Origin: Cordilura impudica | Taxonomy: Eukaryota; Arthropoda; Insecta; Diptera; Scathophagidae | NCBI GenBank assembly: GCA_963682025.1 | Contig: OY821521.1 | Location: forward strand, 120,576,020 to 120,640,019 | Length of the DNA: 64,000 nucleotides | Reading direction: 5' to 3' | Shown here: positions 54,106 to 64,000 of the stretch, in pieces | How the letters are laid out: each line of letters opens with the position of its first letter | Numbering within the stretch: the first letter of the stretch is position 1 | Program-made: the position numbers and the translations under genes | The notes under the pieces: model-generated | Seen by the model: the letters and a program-made list of their open reading frames with translations, nothing else | Database searches by the model: none | What the model was told of the DNA's origin: nothing

Positions 54106-55584
54106 CTAGCGGTGGTTTGTGTGCGGGTTCACATTGGCACGATGGTTCCCCGCGGCTACCTCGCTCCTCTGAAAATTTCGAGCTTTACAATTGGCGCAAT
54201 TCGGAGCTATAACGTCTGGTTTCCCACGACGATAGCAAAATAAAGCTCGGTCGTCTGCGGGACACTCCATGAAACCATGACCTTCTTGTCGGCAGTTGCA
54301 GCATACCAGTGGATTATGTCTCGGTCGCATCTCATTATTATCGACCCGAATCGCCGCCAATTCATCGTTATTCTCTTCCGTATACTCGGGTGACTCTTCT
54401 GGTTTCTCGATGAGTTCATTCACCTGTTTAGTAGTCCTGCTATTCACCATCTGCGAAAACGGACGGATATCCTTTCGTAGAAATGTTTTTTCTGCTTCAA
54501 TACACTCGATTCTAAGCTGCTCTACGGACGAAATCGACATTGGGTAAACTAATTTCCCTATACTCTCCCTCAAATTTTTTTTAACCATTTTTATCATCTC
54601 GTATTCAGGCATGGGCATCCCGAGTCGTGATCTCAAAGTATACATGGTATCAAAAAACGCGTCGATGGATTCGCCGGGCAACTGCTTCCTTTCGACCATA
54701 TTCCTCATCAGCTCGAAACTGGATCTTGTCGATTGATACTGCTGCATCAACGCCATTTTTAACGTGGGCCATTTACCCGCAGATGTGACATCATTAGCTT
54801 GGGCCAGAAGCCAGTACCATTTTTTGGCCTCCCCAACTACTAGTAAATGAAAATCTCGCAATACGTCAATCCATGGGATCCCATATTGTCTTTGGAGTGT
54901 TTCCAGTCGAAAAATGAAATCTTCGACCGCAAGATGACTGGTATTCCCATTGAATTGCAACCCCCATTTGTCGACACGAATTTTTATTTGTTCTGAATTT
55001 ACAGTGATATCCCCGCAAACTGATGAACTTCTGGATGACTGATCGGATGGCAGGTTTACCCCGGATATATCCATGGGTGCTGTTCTTTGGCACGATGGTC
55101 TTGAACCGCTCGGTAAGTCGCTACTTGCTAATCTTATATTCTCTTGTTGGGTGTGCTGTACTACCACACTAAGGCGGCTAACCGTCTCGGTTATTTCGGC
55201 CAGTGCCCTCCTTATATCAGACAATTGAGGACGTACTCGCTGCTCTATCATTCTCATGACCGCAATCTGCCTTGTACCTATATCGTCGGTGACTACCCTC
55301 TGTTGTCCACTATGCGAGCTACTCTGAGCTGACCTATCACTTGGCAACGTTCCCTGCGGATTATGGTGGTTACCACCCATTATCGTCGCCGACCTATCTT
55401 ATATTTGGGGTTCTATATTCTCTTCACGGGACATTTCGATATCTCTATGTGCCTTTGGTAATGGGAGTTTTGGCGTATTTGGTTTCTGAACATTTTCAGC
55501 TACTTGGGGAGTTGATCGGTTCAAATCAAATTTTACCTGACGGTTTCGTTTCCTCGATCTAGTCTCGTGAGGATTATCATTCAT
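54106..55584 (-). pseudogene. Gypsy gag (one in-frame stop)
   Basis: An open frame of 424 residues at 55380-54106. An upstream piece, 55584-55399 (NPHETRSRKRNRQVKFDLN), lies in the same frame and is separated by a single TAA at 55399-55401, so the original gag probably started at 55584. The middle contains a Ty3-type capsid pattern: KWGLQFNGNTSHLAVEDFIF, VVGEAKKWYW, LPGESIDAFFDTMYTLRS and YEMIKMVKKNLRESI. The nucleocapsid end has one good zinc knuckle, CCNCRQEGHGFMECP, then a degenerate second one (CYRRGKPD, CANC). Translation from the ATG at 55380 would still give most of the protein. Confidence 0.82.
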
Positions 55585-55589
55585 CCCAC

Positions 55590-56890
55590 TATATAAAAAA
55601 AAGGTTATCGACCGCTATAACCTACCCAAACCACGCAATTCACTATTAATAAAAAAAAAAAAATTACTTATAGATTAAAAAAAAACAAAACTCTACAATT
55701 ATTTCCTAAACTTTTTCACTCCCAGTATTAGAATATATAATAATTCACTAATCCTTACACCCTAGATGCACTAAAAGCTCATTATAATCACTTAAGATTT
55801 ACTACCTTAGATTTTATAACTCTCACAAAAAAAAAAAAAGATCAACGATCCTATTACTATTTTCAAACGACTTATTTCAAAAAAAAAGTATACAAAGGAA
55901 ATAATATAATATAATAGATTTTTGTATTAAATGATTCGACAATCACTTTATAACCTAACCCTAATAATGACGCACAACGACTCTACAAAATTTAAAATTT
56001 TATAATAATTTCGAATTTCAAGAAAATGTTTAGCACCTTCTATAAAATAAAAATGTCGCGATATAGCTATTTTCTTTCTTGAATCGCAAAAAAAAATTTT
56101 TTCTTAAATTCTATTTTTGTTTTACGCCTCCTTCACAATACTAAAATACCTAACCCTGATTTTAATTGATTTAATCTTATAAATAAAGCTGTATTATTAT
56201 ATAGCTGCTTTATTTTAATTTTTTAACCTTTGTTTTGCTGGTAAACTTTTTAATATTTTTGGGTTCGGTAATAATGGGGTTAAAGGAGGTCAAAGCGGAT
56301 CAATTTTCAGAACTTTCTTCGCAGAAAAATGTCGTGTGGTATAGTGCTTAATCATTTATTTCTTTTACTCTACTTTTTTTTTACATTTGAAACTTCACCA
56401 CAGTATTACCTATCGTACTTCAACTTTTACCCTCGACTAAAGTGAGATTACGATAGGTTTTGAGTAATGTTCGACACTACTAACCTCATGAATAACACAC
56501 TCACGATAGGCTGTTGAACATATACTTAACGTTTAATACTACATATAAACTGAATCTACTATAAAAACATACAAACAAAAAGAACAAAATCACCATACAA
56601 TCAGATATTTTCCATTATGATCTGAGCTATAGTGCTTCAATTCTTTTTTAGTGCTGTTCGAACTTCTCGTTTCCTCTAATCTTCAAAATCTTGAGATTTA
56701 TACATCTACTTGAAAATTATTTAACAGTGGCTATAAACATCAAAATCTCTCCTTTTAGAAAAAAAAACGCGATTATTCGTTGGGCTATTTCTTTATAAGC
56801 TTTTGGGCTATTTCTTCATGTGTAGTTAATTTACATGACCTCTCCTTCATAAATTAGAACTTTTCTATTAAAAAAAACTAATTTACTACA
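55590..56890 (-). other. Gypsy 5' leader, non-coding
   Basis: AT-rich, 1.3 kb, between the primer binding site and gag. There is no open frame of note. It contains CGATAGG direct repeats near 56410-56505. It may hold packaging signals, but none is recognisable. Confidence 0.5.
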
Positions 56891-56908
56891 TTTAAAAATT
56901 GGGCGCCA
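56891..56908 (-). promoter_or_regulatory. tRNA primer binding site
   Basis: On the minus strand, four bases after the LTR end, TGGCGCCCAATTTTTAAA begins with TGG, complementary to a tRNA 3' CCA. TGGCGCCC is typical of Lys-type primers. Its position directly inside the LTR supports the LTR boundary at 56913 and the orientation of the element. Confidence 0.7.
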
Positions 56909-56912
56909 TTTA

Positions 56913-59900
56913 TGTTACGAAGCACTAGTACGGTTGGACACCACTTATGTTGCGATTATACATACCACCGGGCGTCACCTTGTTACAAACCGTTCGCACT
57001 GATGAGGATTCCGACCAGCTCGTATATATTCTCAGGAAGGTCCCAACCCTCTCACCAGGCGCGTGAACGTACACAAAATTAAAATAAAGACAATATTAAA
57101 CTGAAACCAAACTAAACACTCATTAACAACAAACCACCCCATACCACAAGACAATACGGAGACAGATGTTATGCTCCTCGATTTGCCCACCCAACCTTGA
57201 TCGAAATAACTCCACAAACATATTCATTTTCGACCCCTGACACCACTTGACCTTCCCTCCTTTAACTTACCATTATTACCTTTAACTTTCATTTAATTAA
57301 CATTATTATTTTTTTTCCAATATAAACTTAAACCAAACAATATTATTTCTTAACCTCTATTCACAGACATAATCCTAAAAAAAATTGCAGAACAAATTTT
57401 TATTAAATATAATACACCCTTTACTTACGCTTCCTTTAAATACACTCTCTCTTCGATATAGAAATGTTCATGAAACTTTCATATATACATAATTATTAAT
57501 ATACTTTCATATTTATATATATTACCATACAAAACTTATTTAATCTTTCCTTTTTTTTTTCTTATATTTACCCTAGTTTCCTATCGACTAGCAAAAATCT
57601 GATCATTAATATATGATCATTAATATCTCTTTTTACTTCACTTTTACTCTTAACTTTAAAATTTTTCAACACTATTCACTCCCTAGGGCTCAAATCTCCT
57701 ATAACTGCCAAATATGGACCGCATAAACTACCTAAATATCTATCTGAAGGAGGTCCCTAAGATGATAAATTACTTCTGGCACTACCCAGATATTTATTTT
57801 ACAACCAACCGAGTTGATGTGAACCCTAACTTCTAGTGTTCAAGTAAGTATAAAATTTTGATTTTTTTAATTTAGCAGAATTTCAATTAAAGATTTGTTA
57901 TATTTTTCAGATTTTTGCCGTTAACATGGGAATACACATGACTCACTACCACGCTAGTTTTTTTTTTTTTTTTTTTTATATAATTTTAACCTTACTTAAA
58001 CTTTCTATATATATATTCTTAGTCTATATATATATGTGTATTTTTTTTTTACATTATTTTAACATTTTTATACCATTAAAAGATTTTACTTGTAAACTTC
58101 ACATTCAGCTCTTTTATATTTTCACAGATTTGTTTTCATATATGTGCAATTTCAATCCAGAACTTTTACAAATTATTCAAACTTAATTTCGTTTTCAAAT
58201 ATTTTACATAGTTCTTTTGATACACTACTATGTTCTAGCTTGGTTTTACACACTGACAGCAGTGTTGTTGCTCTATGTGACTTTTTTGGTCTTTTTGGTT
58301 GTTCGACTATAAACGTAACAAAAATTACAATACCTGACTATCCACGGGATTCGGGAACACCGGAACACTCAGCACCTACTCCACTCGCGGTCGTTCTTAT
58401 TTTTCTCCGTAGCCCTCTTTCGAATAATATTTTGGGGTCACCGCCAGGTTTTTAAATTTTTTTTTTCACTGTTTATTTTCACTCGTCATTATTTAAATCT
58501 CAACAACCGAGCCTTCACACTAGACTATACACAAGTAATAAACTTCGCCTTACAAATTTGACTAGGCACAATATACGTTTGACTTCTTCAGTCAACATAT
58601 AACTTCTCACTCTTATTAATTTATCCCTGCATCGACTTCGCTTTTTCTAAGTTGCTGTTTTTTTTCCATTATTCCAGATACTATATACTTCAGCGTTACT
58701 TTTTTTTAATACATTATATATTCTTACTTTAGCGCCACAATCTCCATCTTTTATTTTCTATATCATCCTATCTTTTGTTAACATCCCCGCCAAAACTCCA
58801 TCTTTTATTTTGTAAATAAATTTGGCTCCATATAACTTACATTTCTTCGTCTTTTGAATCTTTCTTTCCTTGACACTATATTTTCTGCATGTTATCTGGA
58901 ACCTTCCTTTTTGATAACCAAAGAAAATAAATATTTTTCTTTTCACTTCATTCCACATGTCCAAATCCTCCCTTTTCCACACCAAACTATCCTGTACAAT
59001 ACCAGGCGAGCATAAAAACTTGTAGGTTCATTCACTATACATTATTTTAATATTTTTCAAATTATCCGCTACGATTTTACTACTAACTTTGTTTACCTTT
59101 TTTTCCTCGCGTTGCCAATTATAATATCAGTTCGCTGTGCTATTCAATACACACTGGCAACTACCTTTTTCTGTCATTGATAAAACCACACCACATACAT
59201 ATGCAAGTATAAATTTTTCATTCGTATTTCCATTCTCTTTTTTCCCTTTTCAGGTTTTCCGATGTACTTCTTTGGACTTTGGACAGGATGACTACCTTCC
59301 GGGTGAGTATTTTATATCGGATACAACAAAGGTTGTAGCCCCTTTTATTTTACTAATGTTCTGTCTACTCTTCTATTTTCAGCTTTACTATCTCCCACAT
59401 ATTATCACATACATATGTGTAAATCAACGTATTAATGCATTTAATTTTTTCTCTATTTCCTTGCAGATTTACCTTCATTCTGGGCCACATCATTGGATCA
59501 ACGTTTCAGGTAAGTATTTAACACAAGGCAACGTATCGTCCCAAAATTTTTTTTACACTTTTTCACTAATTTTCCTTCTCTCTATTTTCAGGTTTAAACC
59601 CAAAAATGAGCATGATGGGGTAAACTGCGGTGTCGCTCTGCCGCATAATCCAGGTTTACCCACCAAAAATTAAATTTATAAGAACCAGGACATGGGGTAG
59701 GAGTAGGTTCGCTCCAAGCAAGTTTTAGGAACCCCCTCCTTGAAAAGTTAGGGACATCAGCACAATAAAAAAAACTAACCTAAAACTAACAAAAAAAAAC
59801 ACAATACTAAAAAAAAAAATACTAACTGAACAAAAAAATAGCTAAAACGTGTTTGGGACTGGATGTTTCGCCCGATCCTTGGGTGGAACATCCACTCCCT

Positions 59901-60052
59901 CATCATTGACATGGGGACTGGGTTTTTCGCCCGATCCATGGGTGGACAAAGCACCCGGAAACCCTTCGCGGCTCTTCCTTAAGGCTCCGCCACGCAAAAT
60001 TTTTCTTTGTCATTGACTTGGAAAAATTTTGCGTGCCTATCCCACCGCAACA
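56913..60052 (-). repeat. 5' LTR (3.1 kb)
   Basis: It starts TGTTACGAAG and ends CCGCAACA on the plus strand, with short TGTT/AACA inverted ends. It matches the 3' LTR except for the 57411-57930 part that was replaced there. There is no protein on the minus strand. On the plus strand it has candidate exons bounded by consensus sites: donor at 57843, acceptors at 57910 and 59253, donor at 59302, acceptors at 59382 and 59466, donor at 59509, acceptor at 59591. An apparently open plus-strand stretch, 59137-59673, crosses these and is probably not a single exon. Two GGACTGGxTxTTTCGCCCGA repeats and a hairpin lie near its right end. Confidence 0.75.
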
Positions 60053-60300
60053 AAATCGATCGTTCGTTTCTAGAAAAATTGCAAATCGTTTTTCGTTTGT
60101 TAGACCGACTTTTTGGACAAACTCTTACTGTGTCCTTCAAAGGCGTTGTATGTTCAATGTTTTTAATATAATGTTGTTTCGCTTTGAATATATAAAATTT
60201 GTTGCGGTCTTTTTTCGTTCATTTTTCAAATGCTGTACTTTAATTCCATATTATCTGCTTGGATAACATCAATATTATCTGTTCTGTGACTTTAGTTTAA
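60053..60300. other. Flank of the LTR element
   Basis: It starts with AAAT, the putative target duplication. A plus-strand open frame (60018-60266) crosses the LTR edge and is not credible. Confidence 0.4.
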
Positions 60301-60305
60301 ATTTC

Positions 60306-60479
60306 TTAAAAATCTTGTTTTGTTGGCAAATTAATTAGTTCTTCATGCATTAGGTTCGACATAAATGCCATAAGATCTTTTATTGCTATTTGAACTACAG
60401 CTTCACTTGCAGCGCCATCTGGTGACGAAGCTTCTAACTTACATTCTGCCGATGGCTCATTAGAATTTAAATGTGACAT
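60306..60479 (-). CDS. Small hypothetical ORF (57 codons)
   Basis: ATG at 60477-60479 to TAA at 60306-60308. The composition looks more protein-like than its surroundings: SHLNSNEPSAECKLEASSPD at the start, then a helical part with IKDLMAFMSNLMHEEL. No domain is recognised. It may be a first exon, a fragment of a non-autonomous element gene, or chance. Confidence 0.25.
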   Translation of the reverse strand: MSHLNSNEPSAECKLEASSPDGAASEAVVQIAIKDLMAFMSNLMHEELINLPTKQDF

Positions 60480-61179
60480 ATAGATTCTGATTTACGTGAT
60501 TCTAAAATATATTTAGTAAATTCTTACCTTCTTTTGGGCTGTACTGGTTACTGTTTGAGCGAATATTTTAAGGATATGGTAATGTTTAACAATATATAAC
60601 CCACAGCTGATGACTCTCCCATACATATATTTTTATTTTCTTTGTTCTAAGAAAAAAATTACAATTTATATATTTAAACTTCTTCAATGCCCGGTTCGTT
60701 CACGTTTTTTAATAAAACCCTTCTAAAAACGTTATATTTCAATAATATCACTATTACAGTTTTTAAGAAGGCTTTTTATTTTTAACACGGAGCTTAACAA
60801 ACACGTCTGTTTGTTTAAATTCTCTCTCTCACTCCTATATTGCCCACTTTAGAAAAAGTTGCCGTAACTGCAACGAATAGATATCTAATAGTGCATAGTT
60901 AGTTATCTTGTAAACCAAATATCGTAATTTTTACTCGTAGGTATGACTTGCCGACTGGGTAAACTTTAGTGTTTCTTACACGGACGATTTTAGTTGGTTA
61001 ATCCGTTATGTATATATAATTCAAGTTATTTTACAAGAACTGTCAAATTAAAAAAAAAAATAATTAAATATATACAAATAAAAATTCATTTAGAATTACA
61101 AGAGCTAAGAACATTAAGATATTTTCCACAAGGAAACTCCCAAAAGGAAACACACAAATGTTGGGAAAGGCATGATCAT
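60480..61179. other. AT-rich non-coding DNA
   Basis: No gene recognised. It contains an imperfect inverted pair, CCTTCTAAAAACG (about 60719) and GTTTTTAAGAAGGC (about 60760). Confidence 0.35.
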
Positions 61180-61234
61180 TTTGTTATTTATTTTGTCATT
61201 TTATATTTTCAGGAATAAACCCTAATTCTTTTAA
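61180..61234 (-). repeat. Inverted copy of the 24350-24400 segment
   Basis: TTTCAGGAATAAACCCTAAT followed by TCTTTT is the reverse complement of the end of the hypothetical remnant at 24350-24400. In both places it lies next to the head of a family B repeat or its neighbourhood. Confidence 0.6.
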
Positions 61235-62000
61235 TACCCTCCACTCCAGTGGAAGTTGATATAGTGATGTCCGTCTGTCCGGCTGTCCGTCTGTAGAAAT
61301 CACGATGAAGGCTTCAATCGGGTAGCTAGGGTGCTCGTTGGTATAAAAAATGATTCACTAACATGCTGAGAAGTTTGCTGTCTAAAATCGTCCAAATCGG
61401 TTAATCTGGTCACAAGAATTGAGCAAAAAAGTAAAAAAAGTCCTGAGAAAATATGATTTGAATATGTGTTCTTGTGATAACGCCCTCAATAGGACAGCTA
61501 GGGCATCATGAGAAGGCTTCTGTTTTTAACTCATGACAATAGGTTTCATAGGTGCCGAGAAATCAATGAAAAGGTAAAAAAATATGATGTTTTCCAATTT
61601 TTTTTTCCTAAATTTTGAATTTTGTCATAGCTGTGCATGTTGTTTTTGTGGTCGTTGTGTTAATAATATAAATATTCATCAATATCAATATTCTTTGGTG
61701 TAATATTTAAGTTAATTAATTAATAAAAGAAACTATATAAATCAATATCAATATTCCGCGATTTTTATAACATCACAAAATGTACAAATTGATACATACT
61801 ACTGTTGCCAATATCAAAATACTATAAATAATATCCATATATTCTATATACAAAAAGGTCGACGAAAACACAAATATTTATTATTCTGTATATGTATATA
61901 ATAAGCGCATATTAAAATAAATCGGTATTTTATTTTATTTATACAAAATTCTGAAATTTTTAGAGTTGCAAAAATAGTATGGTTTTAAGAGTTGTATTTT
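61235..62000 (+). repeat. Dispersed repeat family B, copy 2
   Basis: It begins ATACCCTCCACTCCAGTG and has the GTCCGTCTGTC head. It shares GGTAGCTAGGGTGCTCGTTG, CCAAATCGGTTAATCTGG, TTGTTTTTGTGGTCGTTGTG and AATCGGTATTTTATTTTATT with the 62830 copy. It is non-coding. Confidence 0.65.
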
Positions 62001-62169
62001 TAGTACATGTATAAACCCTGCATACTTGCATTCAAAAGTAGTAGGTAGGTAAACCATAACCTGTAAAAAATTGGTGTTTAGAAAATTACTATTTTTTGTC
62101 AGATGTTAAAAAAAGATGTTAATTACAATAAATTTTTAAAATTTGTTATTTAATGTCGGGAACGGAGGC

Positions 62170-62427
62170 AAACGCCATTCCCAAAATTTTGTTTCAAGAG
62201 TTATCCACATTAAGAATAACCGCGGAGCTCAGCTCAATCAATGCGCAATGATCGAGCCTTGCCCTGGGAAACATGCATTTATGTCTTTCTAAACACAAAC
62301 GCCATTCCCAACTACCAAAAATTTTAGACGAGCTATTCACATTATGAATAGTCGCGGAGCTCAACTCAATCAAAGTGCAATGATGAAGCTTCGCCCTGGG
62401 AAACATATATTCATGCTTTTCTTAGCA
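62170..62427. repeat. Tandem dimer of a ~128 bp unit
   Basis: Two copies (about 62170-62297 and 62298-62427) share AACGCCATTCCCAA, TTATGAATAGTCGCGGAGCT-like and CGCGGAGCTCARCTCAATCA segments and GCCCTGGGAAACAT. Each carries a short hairpin around GAGCTATTCAC/GAATAGTC. It is GC-richer than its surroundings. The minus-strand open frame 62194-62406 is a by-product of the repeat. Confidence 0.75.
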
Positions 62428-62465
62428 CAAACCGAACTTCTTATGGCACATTAAAAATAAACTAA

Positions 62466-62702
62466 TTGAGAAGTACAATTCATCATTACGCTGTATTATA
62501 TTACTATTTTCTTATTTTACTGGTAGCTAGTAAACAAAGTGATCGTATCATTGTGAACGAAATAGAATTGAAATTGTGTGCAGATTTGTTTTACTTAAAA
62601 AACCTGTTTCTACAGATAGTGAATAATTTCCCAGTAAGCATTTTACGCAATAAATTATCATGTAGTCTTTTTGACTCATATGTGCTATTAAAACAGTCAT
62701 AA
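62466..62702 (+). other. Open stretch without a clear start
   Basis: A frame of about 78 codons that opens at TTG, not ATG. The first part is hydrophobic (YYYFLILLVAS), like a signal sequence, followed by IIVNEIELKLCADLFYLKN. No family is recognised. It could be an exon of a host gene but lacks support. Confidence 0.15.
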
Positions 62703-62829
62703 ATGCGCCCTTTTGCTGATCCCAAAATATTCTTTTGTTGGGATTAAATATTACCTTACCCCCGAATCTTCTTGAGAGTCCTTTTTATCCGCTTTTCTGA
62801 TCAGTTTCGACTCATTTTTGAGTCTTATT

Positions 62830-63900
62830 ATACCCTCCACTCCAGTGTGCAGAGGGTATATATAAGTTTGTCATTCCATTTGTAATAATTAGAAAAAAAA
62901 ATTTTGGACCCCATAAAATGTATATATTTGTGATCCTTTATAACAACCCGAGTTGATATGGCGATGTCCGTCTATCCGTCTATGGAAATCATGACGACGG
63001 CATCAATCGGGCAGCTAGCGTGCTCGTTGACATAAAAAATCGTCCAAATCGGTCGATTAGGGCCCGAGATTTGAATGAAGAACTAAAAAAGTCTTGAAAA
63101 AATGTAATTTTCTATGTTGTTCTTGTCACGATCACGCCCTGAATAGTGCAGCTACAGTGATCACCAAATTCATGGGAAGATTTCTATTTCAAAAATCAAT
63201 AAAATCGGTTGAACATGTCCAGGGAAATCTCTGAAAAAGTAAAAAAAATGAAAAATATGATGATTCTATATTGTTCTTGTTGTTATTCTAAATGTTGTGT
63301 TGTTGTCATAGCTGGACTTGTTGTTTTTGTGGTCGTTGTGGTAATAATGTAATAAAAACTAACCCTTTGTAAATTTTTTTTTTAACTCTGGTAGGAAAAT
63401 TTAAAAGTTTCCATTGTTTTGGCATCACTCTAAAAAATTTTTAGATCATTTCTGTTATTACCACGAGCCTGCCTGCAAAATTTTAGACCGAATGGCTCAC
63501 GGGAAATTGGTTAAAATCGATCCAAAATTTTTTCGACAAGCAGACACTACGATTTAATATAAAGGGAGTAAAAATTCACCAACATCTTAAGCAAATAATG
63601 CTAAAATACCTAGTTGTTAATAAAAAAAAAAATAATATAAATATAGCAAAAAAAATTTATGTATAAATTTATTTATAAATTTATATAAACATATTAAATA
63701 ATACAAATAATATACATATATTATATATGTATATCCATAACAACTGCATGTTAGAAATAAGTCGGTATGTTATTTTATTTACATAAAATTCTGCAATATT
63801 TTGTTGTGAGGAAAATACATTTCTTTTGCATTAACAGAGTGTCACTTCATTTTGCTCAGCGTGACTATGCCACAGTAGATGGCGCCACAATTTTTGTTTG
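62830..63900 (+). repeat. Dispersed repeat family B, longest copy
   Basis: It starts TACCCTCCACTCCAGTGTGC and ends near GACTATGCCACAGTAGATGG. It matches 23045-23905 in inverse and 61235-62000 directly. It holds an extra block of about 200 bp (63363-63560) not present in the inverted copy. No ORF is present. Confidence 0.65.
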
Positions 63901-64000
63901 TTCTAATTAGCTTTGCAATAGATATTTTAACAAGAATTTTAATATTTTCAACTGGTTATCATACAGAAAAATGTTAAGAGTATACACGGGCTGGTCTTTT

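Larger units (their letters stand above)
28771..60052 (-). mobile_element. Giant Ty3/Gypsy LTR retrotransposon, nested and rearranged
   Basis: The terminal repeats 28771-34974 and 56913-60052 begin TGTTACGAAG and end CCGCAACA; AAAT flanks both outer edges (28767-28770 and 60053-60056). All gypsy genes are on the minus strand, so 56913-60052 is the 5' LTR. A primer binding site adjoins it at 56908, followed by a leader, gag and pol. Within it are a CR1/Jockey-group non-LTR element, a tandem triplication of about 5 kb units, and a pasted Maverick block in the 3' LTR. It is inactive, with lesions in gag, RT and the integrase C-terminus. LTRs of 3.1 kb are unusually long. Confidence 0.72.

Noticed and set aside
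54106..60052. env-like third ORF for the gypsy element
   Set aside because: None was found between integrase and the 3' LTR. That interval is occupied by the non-LTR insertion and non-coding DNA.
62466..62702. Secreted or membrane host protein
   Set aside because: No ATG start, no recognised family and only one hydrophobic stretch in AT-rich DNA. Not enough to call a gene.
1..64000. CRISPR arrays, tRNA or rRNA genes, bacterial operons
   Set aside because: No regularly spaced identical repeats, cloverleaf sequences or rRNA blocks were seen. The element content is animal.

Overview
The window reads as AT-rich, intergenic or heterochromatic DNA from an insect, most likely a higher fly (Diptera). 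That placement rests on the mix of element families (LOA-like and Jockey-like non-LTR elements, a Ty3/Gypsy element, Transib, piggyBac and Maverick/Polinton) and on repeats with GATGTCCGTCTGTCC-like and TTCGGCGCAGCCGAA-like cores of a kind I associate with fly genomes. I found no convincing host gene, rRNA, tRNA or CRISPR array. Nearly every coding stretch is a transposon, and most are broken.

Layout: 1-3180 is low-complexity DNA with a hairpin-bearing repeat and a deleted Transib (RAG1-like) transposase relic. 3181-17030 is one minus-strand LOA-type non-LTR retrotransposon that took two separate Transib-type insertions: a 1.7 kb non-autonomous element (7542-9255, target duplication CGGCG) and a 7.1 kb element (9790-16919, target duplication CGCCG). 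The larger one carries a decayed RAG1-core-like transposase and was itself invaded by a nearly complete Jockey-type retrotransposon whose two ORFs (12859-14013 and 10203-12872) are open. 17030-23000 holds degenerate short repeats, an approximately 800 bp foldback element, and a 2.08 kb piggyBac element (20601-22677, TTAA on both sides) with a broken transposase. 23045-28770 holds a dispersed repeat and a decayed Maverick/Polinton with divergent DNA polymerase B (minus) versus capsid and Ulp1-type protease genes (plus).

28771-60052 is interpreted as one very large (about 31 kb) minus-strand Ty3/Gypsy insertion. Its long terminal repeats start TGTTACG and end CGCAACA, flanked by AAAT. The 5' LTR is 56913-60052, followed by a tRNA primer binding site (56891-56908), gag (54106-55584) and pol. 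The 3' LTR is 28771-34974, into which a second copy of the neighbouring Maverick block has been pasted (29308-32783). Inside the element a CR1/Jockey-group non-LTR retrotransposon sits just downstream of integrase, and a roughly 5,009 bp segment spanning the gypsy/non-LTR junction is present three times in tandem (38560-53575). All three copies share the same disabling lesions. 60053-64000 is flanking DNA with two more copies of the dispersed repeat and a tandem dimer.

How it fits together: this is a nest of selfish elements, not a pathway. Two system-level points deserve follow-up. First, the Transib-type transposase has the RAG1-like catalytic and zinc residues, element ends and target-site preference, plus a short convergent ORF conserved between two relics. 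Second, the four main retrotransposons all lie on the minus strand, while the giant LTR and adjacent DNA show a series of consensus splice sites on the plus strand. That is the arrangement expected if a plus-strand spliced transcript ran antisense to the retroelements, as in a unistrand piRNA cluster. The second point is inference only.
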